Below are positions 15,429 through 20,596 of a stretch of DNA of 20,596 bases, in pieces; the first letter of the stretch is position 1; every line of letters starts with the position of its first letter. A model generated the notes under the pieces. It had not been told where the DNA came from. It did not search any database and saw only the letters and a program-made list of their open reading frames with translations. Source of the DNA: JBBSMX01 sp038232935 (GTDB taxonomy: Bacteria; Bacteroidota; Rhodothermia; Rhodothermales; JANQRZ01); the NCBI GenBank assembly GCA_038232935.1, contig JBBSMX010000075.1:1-20596 (forward strand). The letters are read 5' to 3'. Both the position numbers and the translations under genes were made by a program.

Positions 15429-16547
15429 ATCAGGCCCGTCACGTCGGGCAAGGATAAAGCCCGGTTCATCGACTTCCCGTACCGGCACTACGCCGGGCAC
15501 GCGTACTGGATCGCCCCGCTGCGGATGGACCAGGCGAAGGTGCTGGACCCGAAGAAGAACCCGTTCTTCGAGCACGGCGAGATCCAGCTATTCCTGGCAG
15601 AAGACGCGCGCGGCGAGATCGTAGGCCGGATCGCGGCCATCGTCAACGGGATGCACCTGCGGAAGTACGCCGACAACAACGCGTTCTTCGGCTTCTTCGA
15701 GACCATCGACGACTATGCCGTGGCCGAGGCGCTGCTGGACGCGGCGACGGGCTGGCTCCGCGAGCGCGGCTACACCGGCGTCCGCGGCCCCGTCAACCCG
15801 TCGATGAACGACACGGCCGGCCTGCTCGTCGAGGGGTTCGACCGCGAGCCGACGATCCTGATGCCGTACAACCCGCCGTACTACGTCGATTTCCTGGAAC
15901 GCTACGGGTTCGAGCGGGCGATGACGATGTGGGCGTATTACGTCCACGAGGCCTACGTCAACAAGGACAAGCTGCGCCGGGGGGCCGAGATCGTGATGCG
16001 GCGGAACCCGGGCCTGAGCCTCCGCACGCTCGATCCGAACCGGTTCTGGGAGGACGCGGCCGAGGTGCTGCGGATCTACAACGAGGCGTGGTCGCAGAAC
16101 TGGGGCCACGTCCCGATGACCGAGCACGAGTTCCAGCACCTCGCCAAAGACCTCAAGCAGGTCATCGAGCCCGAGCTCGTCTTCCTCCTCGAAATGGAGG
16201 GCGAGCCGGTGGCGTTCTCGATCTCGATCCCGAACCTCAACCAGGCGCTTCGTCACGTCCCGAGCGGGAGGCTCTTCCCGCTCGGCCTGCCCAAGCTGCT
16301 GGCCTACGCTAAGCTCGGCGCGGTCTACGAGATCCGGATGCCGCTGATGGGCGTACTTCCCGCCTACCACGGGCGCGGCTTCGACGCCATCCTCGTGGAC
16401 GCGACCATCCGGGACGGCCTCGCGCGCGGCTACGACGCCTGCGAGATGAGCTGGGTGCTCGACGTCAACATGCCGCTCGTCAACTCGCTCGACAAGCTCG
16501 GCGCCGTCCGCGACAAGGAGTACGCGATGATGGAGAAGGCGCTGTGA
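15387..16547 (+). CDS. Large GNAT-type acyltransferase, candidate ceramide-forming N-acyltransferase
   Basis: This 386-aa protein belongs to a widespread family with the motifs DPKKNPFFEHGEIQLFLA (about residues 51-68), RGPVNPSMNDTAGLLVEGFD, MPYNPPYY, and a C-terminal GNAT fold with VLPAYHGRGFDAILVD and NMPLVNSLDKLGA. An N-acyltransferase is needed after serine palmitoyltransferase to make ceramide, and linkage to the spt-like gene makes that role attractive; this is inference. The only usable start is GTG 15387. The next Met is residue 47, inside the conserved domain. The first 14 residues (MNPPISESPNHPIA) are translated repeat array, and homology begins right after them at IRPVTSGKDKARF. 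The gene overlaps the next by 4 nt (GTGA). Confidence 0.82.
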   Translation: MNPPISESPNHPIAIRPVTSGKDKARFIDFPYRHYAGHAYWIAPLRMDQAKVLDPKKNPFFEHGEIQLFLAEDARGEIVGRIAAIVNGMHLRKYADNNAFFGFFETIDDYAVAEALLDAATGWLRERGYTGVRGPVNPSMNDTAGLLVEGFDREPTILMPYNPPYYVDFLERYGFERAMTMWAYYVHEAYVNKDKLRRGAEIVMRRNPGLSLRTLDPNRFWEDAAEVLRIYNEAWSQNWGHVPMTEHEFQHLAKDLKQVIEPELVFLLEMEGEPVAFSISIPNLNQALRHVPSGRLFPLGLPKLLAYAKLGAVYEIRMPLMGVLPAYHGRGFDAILVDATIRDGLARGYDACEMSWVLDVNMPLVNSLDKLGAVRDKEYAMMEKAL

Positions 16548-17248
16548 CGAGGCTCGACCCCACCCGCGTCCGGTTCGTCTACTTCGACCTCGACGACACG
16601 CTCCTCGACCACCGCAGCGCCGAGAAAGCCGCCCTCGCCGACTGCTGCCGGACGTTCGACGCGCACTTCGGCGGGCACCCGCTGGCGCACGTGCAGGAAA
16701 CCTACCACGCGCACAATGTCCCGCTCTGGCGGCAGTACGCCGTCGGCGAGATCGGCCGCGACGACGTGCAGCGCCTCCGCTTCGAGCGGCTCCTCGCCGC
16801 GCTCGATCTCGACGGGCTGGATGCGAGCCTGTTCGGCGCGACCTACCTCGACCGCTACGCCGCGCACTGGGACTGGACAGCCGGGGCCGAGGCTGCTTTC
16901 CATGCCATCGCCGACCGCTACCGCGTCGGAATCCTCACGAACGGCTTCGCCGAGGTCCAGCACGCCAAGCTCGACCGCTTCCCCGTGCTGGGCGAGGGCG
17001 CCGACGCCGTCATCATCAGCGAAGAGGTCGGCGTGATGAAGCCGAGCCCGGCCATCTTCGCGCACGCGGCGGATGCGGCCGGCGTCGGACCCGATGCGAT
17101 CCTCTACGTCGGCGACTCGCTGCACTCGGACGTGGAGGGCGGGCGCGCCGCCGGCTGGCAGGTCGCGTGGTACGGCGGCGACGCTGCCCGCTCGGATGCG
17201 TTCGTCTTCGATGATTGGACGACGCTGACCGACACACTCGGCTGCTAG
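16544..17248 (+). CDS. HAD-superfamily phosphatase, YjjG-like
   Basis: This 234-aa HAD subfamily IA hydrolase has motif I as FDLDDTLLDH (Asp nucleophile and acid at about residues 15-17), motif II as ILTNGF, motif III Lys in VMKPSPAIF and motif IV as YVGDSLHSDVEGG. The helical cap between motif I and II is of the C1 type. YjjG-type enzymes dephosphorylate nucleoside monophosphates, including non-canonical pyrimidines. Because its GTG start overlaps the acyltransferase stop, translational coupling is likely, and a lipid-phosphate or phosphorylated-intermediate substrate in the sphingolipid pathway should also be considered. The substrate cannot be read from sequence. Confidence 0.88.
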   Translation: MTRLDPTRVRFVYFDLDDTLLDHRSAEKAALADCCRTFDAHFGGHPLAHVQETYHAHNVPLWRQYAVGEIGRDDVQRLRFERLLAALDLDGLDASLFGATYLDRYAAHWDWTAGAEAAFHAIADRYRVGILTNGFAEVQHAKLDRFPVLGEGADAVIISEEVGVMKPSPAIFAHAADAAGVGPDAILYVGDSLHSDVEGGRAAGWQVAWYGGDAARSDAFVFDDWTTLTDTLGC

Positions 17249-17263
17249 CTCCCCGCCTAACAA

Positions 17264-17364
17264 ACGGTGTCATTGCGACGGTGTCATTGCGAGCGGAGCG
17301 AAGCAATCTCCCTGTATCAACAGACCCAGAAGATTGCCGCGTCGCTGCGCTCCTCGCAATGACA
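17264..17364. repeat. REP/MITE-like palindromic element
   Basis: A 12-bp perfect terminal inverted repeat, TGTCATTGCGAG at 17282-17293 and CTCGCAATGACA at 17353-17364, encloses a longer imperfect palindrome. The left arm continues with CGGAGCGAAGCAATCT; the right arm is AGATTGCCGCGTCGCTGCGC. Next to the left end, ACGGTGTCATTGCG occurs twice in perfect tandem (17264-17277 and 17278-17291). Elements with these GTCATTGCGAG ends are widespread, dispersed non-coding repeats in many bacterial genomes. It lies between two convergent genes and could act as a bidirectional terminator. Confidence 0.82.
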
Positions 17365-17382
17365 GCGTGGCTGGGAGAGCGG

Positions 17383-17985
17383 CTAGAGGCCGAGTTGGTG
17401 GAGGAAGATGGAGAGCGCGTCGGGATAGACGAGCAGCGTCAGCAGCACGCCGCCGAGCGCGCCGCCGAGGTGCGCCTCGTGCGCGATCCGCCCGCCCCCC
17501 TGCTTGGAGGCGTAGATCGAGCCGACGACGTAGAGCACGGCGAAAAGGATGGCCGGCATCGGGATGACGAACATGACGCCGAGCATGGCAAAGGGCTGGA
17601 ACAGGCAGAACGAGAAGAGCACGCCGGAGATCGCCCCCGACGCCCCGACGGCCGAGTAGCCGGGGTTGTCCTTGTGCTTGAGGAGGGTCAGCATGTTCGC
17701 CGCGACCTCGGAGCCGAAATAGATCGCCAGAAACCGCGCCGGCCCGAGCAGCCCTTCGATCCACGGCCCGAAGAAGTAGAGCGTGATCATGTTGAACGCG
17801 AGGTGGGCGAGGCCGACGTGGACAAATCCCGCCGTGAGCGCCCGCCAGTACTCACCGTCGTGCGCGAACTGGTACGGCTTGAACGCCCAGCGGTCGAGCA
17901 GGGACGGATCGCTGAGCATCGTGTACGCGCCGATGAGCACGTTGAGGACGATCAGGATGAGGGTGACGGGCGTTTCGATGAACAT
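17383..17985 (-). CDS. Rhomboid-family intramembrane serine protease
   Basis: This 200-aa polytopic membrane protein has six predicted helices. The catalytic Ser is S116 in GASGAISG, and the catalytic His is H172 in AHEAHLGGALGG. The conserved HLAFNM (His61 and Asn65 of the oxyanion region) and the WRALTAGFVHVG segment of loop 1 are present. Rhomboids cut transmembrane substrates within the inner membrane; the target is unknown. ATG 17985 is chosen because it opens directly on the first helix (MFIETPVTLILIVLNVLIG). An upstream extension to 18075 would add a non-conserved hydrophilic stretch. It is convergent with the HAD gene, with a palindromic repeat in between. Confidence 0.92.
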   Translation of the reverse strand: MFIETPVTLILIVLNVLIGAYTMLSDPSLLDRWAFKPYQFAHDGEYWRALTAGFVHVGLAHLAFNMITLYFFGPWIEGLLGPARFLAIYFGSEVAANMLTLLKHKDNPGYSAVGASGAISGVLFSFCLFQPFAMLGVMFVIPMPAILFAVLYVVGSIYASKQGGGRIAHEAHLGGALGGVLLTLLVYPDALSIFLHQLGL

Positions 17986-18168
17986 CAGGGCAGGGCGGGA
18001 GTCAGAAGGAGTGCGAGCCAGTGCGTAAATTACCGCCACGCTCGTCGCCGTTTTGTGCCCACCGCTGTGACGCACGGTGCGCCGGCTCCGAAGAGAAGCA
18101 GGACGGGGTGGACCCTCTCCCCCTCCGCTCTCGTGTCAGCACGTAGCCCCCATCTCCCGACAACGCCT

Positions 18169-18660
18169 ATGGCTCGCCTCTCCCGCCCTTTCGTCACCTT
18201 CACCCTCGCCGCCGCGCTCCTCACCGGCTGCGCCAAAGACGAAGACGTCCCGACCGACCCCCGCGCCGTGCTCGTCGGCACGTGGGAGATCACGGGTGAG
18301 GCCGGCACGCTCAACCGCAACGGCCAGCGCTACGTCTTCGCCGAGGACGGGAGCCTGCAGATCGCCCGCCCCCGGCCCCTCGGCCCCACGTCGACGATCA
18401 ACGCCGCCTACGACTTCATCGACGACTCGACCCTCCAGATCCGCTCCGAGTTCGACGCCGAGAACCTCGTCCCTACCGTACGCGGCGACACGCTCGTGCT
18501 ACGGCCGCTCGGCACGGGCGCGTCCATGCTGCGCGTGCGCATCCCCAACGCCGCGCCACCCCCACCCGCGCCCGCTCCACCCCCCGTTGACTCGGTCTAC
18601 TCGCCCCCTTCCGACGCGCCGTTGGACGAGCTTCCGCCCGCGCAACCGCCCGCGCCGTAA
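18169..18660 (+). CDS. Small lipoprotein, lipocalin-like (first of a paralogous pair)
   Basis: This 163-aa protein has a lipoprotein signal, RPFVTFTLAAALLTGCAKDE, with lipobox LTGC near residue 21. The mature part starts with Asp/Glu-rich residues. It then has VGTWEITGEAGTLNRNGQRY, FAEDGSLQIA, DDSTLQIRSEF and GDTLVLR, the strand pattern of small lipocalin-like beta-barrels. The C-terminus is an extended Pro/Ala tail (PPPPAPAPPPVD and following). The function is unknown; an outer-membrane-associated periplasmic protein is likely. It precedes a shorter relative by 25 nt on the same strand. The frame is open far upstream but the lipoprotein signal fixes the start at ATG 18169. Confidence 0.75.
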   Translation: MARLSRPFVTFTLAAALLTGCAKDEDVPTDPRAVLVGTWEITGEAGTLNRNGQRYVFAEDGSLQIARPRPLGPTSTINAAYDFIDDSTLQIRSEFDAENLVPTVRGDTLVLRPLGTGASMLRVRIPNAAPPPPAPAPPPVDSVYSPPSDAPLDELPPAQPPAP

Positions 18661-18685
18661 CACCCTTCACCCACCGCCCACACCG

Positions 18686-19105
18686 ATGCGCACCCTGACT
18701 GCTTGCCTCCTCGCCGCTCTCCTCTTCGCCGCCTGCGAGGAGCCGGCTGAGCCCGCCGCCCCGGCCGAGCCCGAGCCCGAGGTCGTCGTGCCCGAGAAGC
18801 CGGCCGCGATCATCGAGGGGGTGGACGATCTCATCGGCCCCTGGGTCATCACGGAGCAGGCCGGCACCGCGCCCGAGGATGTCTACTTCGTGACGTTCAC
18901 GCGCGAAGGGGAGTACATCATCCGGAATGAGGCGGGGGTCACCAAGCGCTCCACCTTCCACCCCGCCGGCGATCACCTGATCGCGGTTACCGACAGCTCA
19001 GGTACCCGCCGCTTCGCCTACGACGTGGACGGCCGCAACCTCACCCTCTCGGTCCCCGGCACCGAGACCCGCACGATCCTCGAACGCCGCGACGAGAACT
19101 ACTGA
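18686..19105 (+). CDS. Small lipoprotein, lipocalin-like (second of a paralogous pair)
   Basis: This 139-aa protein starts at ATG 18686 with the signal MRTLTACLLAALLFAACEEP; the lipidated Cys is in FAAC. A Pro/Glu/Ala-rich spacer (EEPAEPAAPAEPEPE) follows, as is usual for exported lipoproteins. The domain itself has LIGPWVITEQAGTAPEDVYF, FTREGEYIIRNEAG, GDHLIAVTDSSGTRRF and NLTLSVPG. The G-x-W-x-I-T-x-x-A-G-T pattern is shared with the upstream gene, so the two are probably diverged duplicates. No specific function can be given. They are likely cotranscribed. Confidence 0.75.
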   Translation: MRTLTACLLAALLFAACEEPAEPAAPAEPEPEVVVPEKPAAIIEGVDDLIGPWVITEQAGTAPEDVYFVTFTREGEYIIRNEAGVTKRSTFHPAGDHLIAVTDSSGTRRFAYDVDGRNLTLSVPGTETRTILERRDENY

Positions 19106-19205
19106 GGCGTGATCGTACCGGAGACCGTGACACGAAGCCTCGCTTTTTACGGTAGTATTTGTTTACTATGCGCTTTACCGCCTTTATCTCTTGACCGTAC
19201 CCATC

Positions 19206-20069
<864 letters not shown>

Positions 20070-20110
20070 TGGCGGGCAGAGGGCAAAGTTTATCCCTAAC
20101 CACCGGCACC

Positions 20111-20140
20111 CGTAGAGACGCAGCATGCTGCGTCTGGAGG
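20111..20140. repeat. 20-bp perfect palindrome of REP type
   Basis: AGACGCAGCA at 20116-20125 is followed at once by its complement TGCTGCGTCT at 20126-20135. The left flank GTAG is not mirrored on the right. Its GTAGAGACGC left end resembles dispersed GTAGAGACGC palindromes known in many genomes. It sits in the gap between the sulfurtransferase and sufE. Confidence 0.65.
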
Positions 20141-20157
20141 GAGGCACCCGCCTCTTT
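20141..20157 (+). terminator. Weak terminator/attenuator-like hairpin
   Basis: GAGGC at 20141-20145 pairs with GCCTC at 20150-20154 around an ACCC loop and is followed by TTT. The stem is short and the T-tract minimal, so any attenuation before sufE would be weak. Confidence 0.25.
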
Positions 20158-20175
20158 CGAAGGCCATCAAACGAT

Positions 20176-20595
20176 ATGAACGAGAAGCTAACCGAGACCG
20201 TCGAGACGTTCCAGATGCTGGACCCGCAGCTCCGGCTGGAGATGCTGCTCGACTTCGCCAACAACCTCCCGCCCCTCCCCGAGCACCTCCACGCCGAGCG
20301 CGACGCCGGGCTCGGCCGCGTCGTCGAGTGCCAGTCGCCGGTCTACCTCTTCACCTCCGTCGAGGACGGCACCGTCCGCCTCTTCGCCGACGTACCGGAG
20401 CAGGCCCCGACGGTCCGTGGCTTCGTCTCCCTCCTCGTGGACGCGCTCGACGGCGCACCGCCCGCCGAAGTCGCCGCCGTGCCGGACGACCTGTTGCAGC
20501 AGCTCGGCATCGCGCAGACGCTCGGGATGACGCGGCAGCGCGGCCTCGGTGCCGTCCTCCACCGGATCAAGCACGCCGTCGCCGAGGCCTCATAA
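20176..20595 (+). CDS. sufE: SufE-family sulfur acceptor
   Basis: This 139-aa protein is the normal SufE length. The sulfur-accepting Cys is C52 in RVVECQSPVYLF, corresponding to the GCQS loop; the Glu before Cys is a variant seen in some family branches. The N-terminal helix with MLDPQLRLEMLLDFANNLPP and the C-terminal GMTRQRGLGAVLHRIK match the fold. SufE takes persulfide from a cysteine desulfurase (SufS) and passes it to SufBCD for Fe-S cluster assembly. No other suf gene is in the window. It lies 106 nt behind the sulfurtransferase on the same strand, with a palindrome between. ATG 20176 is chosen because the conserved helix begins there. The stop TAA is one base before the window end. 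Confidence 0.92.
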   Translation: MNEKLTETVETFQMLDPQLRLEMLLDFANNLPPLPEHLHAERDAGLGRVVECQSPVYLFTSVEDGTVRLFADVPEQAPTVRGFVSLLVDALDGAPPAEVAAVPDDLLQQLGIAQTLGMTRQRGLGAVLHRIKHAVAEAS

Positions 20596-20596
20596 C

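Noticed and set aside
19127..19169. Promoter for the sulfurtransferase (TAGTAT and TACTAT in an AT-rich patch)
   Set aside because: Neither hexamer has a -35 partner at acceptable spacing, so I only note that the patch is AT-rich and could hold a promoter.

Overview
This is a GC-rich chromosomal window from a bacterium that reads like the Bacteroidota/Rhodothermota group. The evidence is a type IX secretion C-terminal sorting domain, a DUF5683 gene directly behind parAB, a serine-palmitoyltransferase-type gene for sphingolipids, weak or absent Shine-Dalgarno sequences, and frequent GTG/TTG starts. A marine Rhodothermia-like organism is my best guess; that placement is inference.

Layout. 1-3328 (minus strand): the nearly complete rpiA gene and two tandem MacB/FtsX-type ABC permeases. 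The 72-nt gap between the permeases is filled by two converging arrays of a 7-nt repeat. 3429-5004 (minus): an accessory patch of visibly lower GC with a PIN toxin/antitoxin pair and an ankyrin-repeat lipoprotein whose C-terminus is thrown out of frame by a perfect 8-bp tandem duplication. 5147-7740 (minus): a GNAT acetyltransferase and a UvrD/PcrA-like helicase. 7741-8069: a divergent intergenic region rich in G- and C-runs, with a good parA promoter candidate. 8070-10648 (plus): parA, parB and a DUF5683 gene. 10653-12227 (minus): a T9SS-secreted beta-propeller-like protein. 12351-13505 (plus): a GRGH-motif glycosyltransferase. 13604-17248 (plus): a probable sphingolipid operon of serine palmitoyltransferase-like enzyme, an inserted four-helix-bundle cassette, a large GNAT-type acyltransferase and a HAD phosphatase. 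17264-17364: a REP/MITE-like palindromic element. 17383-17985 (minus): a rhomboid protease. 18169-20595 (plus): two small lipocalin-like lipoproteins, a two-domain sulfurtransferase and SufE.

The most interesting structure is at 14921-15428. A small S23/four-helix-bundle gene, the family found in 23S rRNA intervening sequences, sits between two arrays of an 8-nt repeat in inverted orientation (GATTNNNN on the left, AATC-type on the right). The left array begins on the stop codon of the sphingolipid enzyme. The right array supplies the GTG start and about the first 14 codons of the acyltransferase. It looks like a small mobile cassette inserted exactly at an operon junction. A similar converging-array structure without cargo, with a 7-nt period, lies between the two ABC permeases at 2032-2098, which suggests a wider class of array-bounded elements in this genome.

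Working together: parA/parB serve chromosome segregation. The 13604-17248 genes probably make ceramide-type lipids. The sulfurtransferase and SufE suggest sulfur transfer for Fe-S assembly. The remaining genes are housekeeping or envelope functions.
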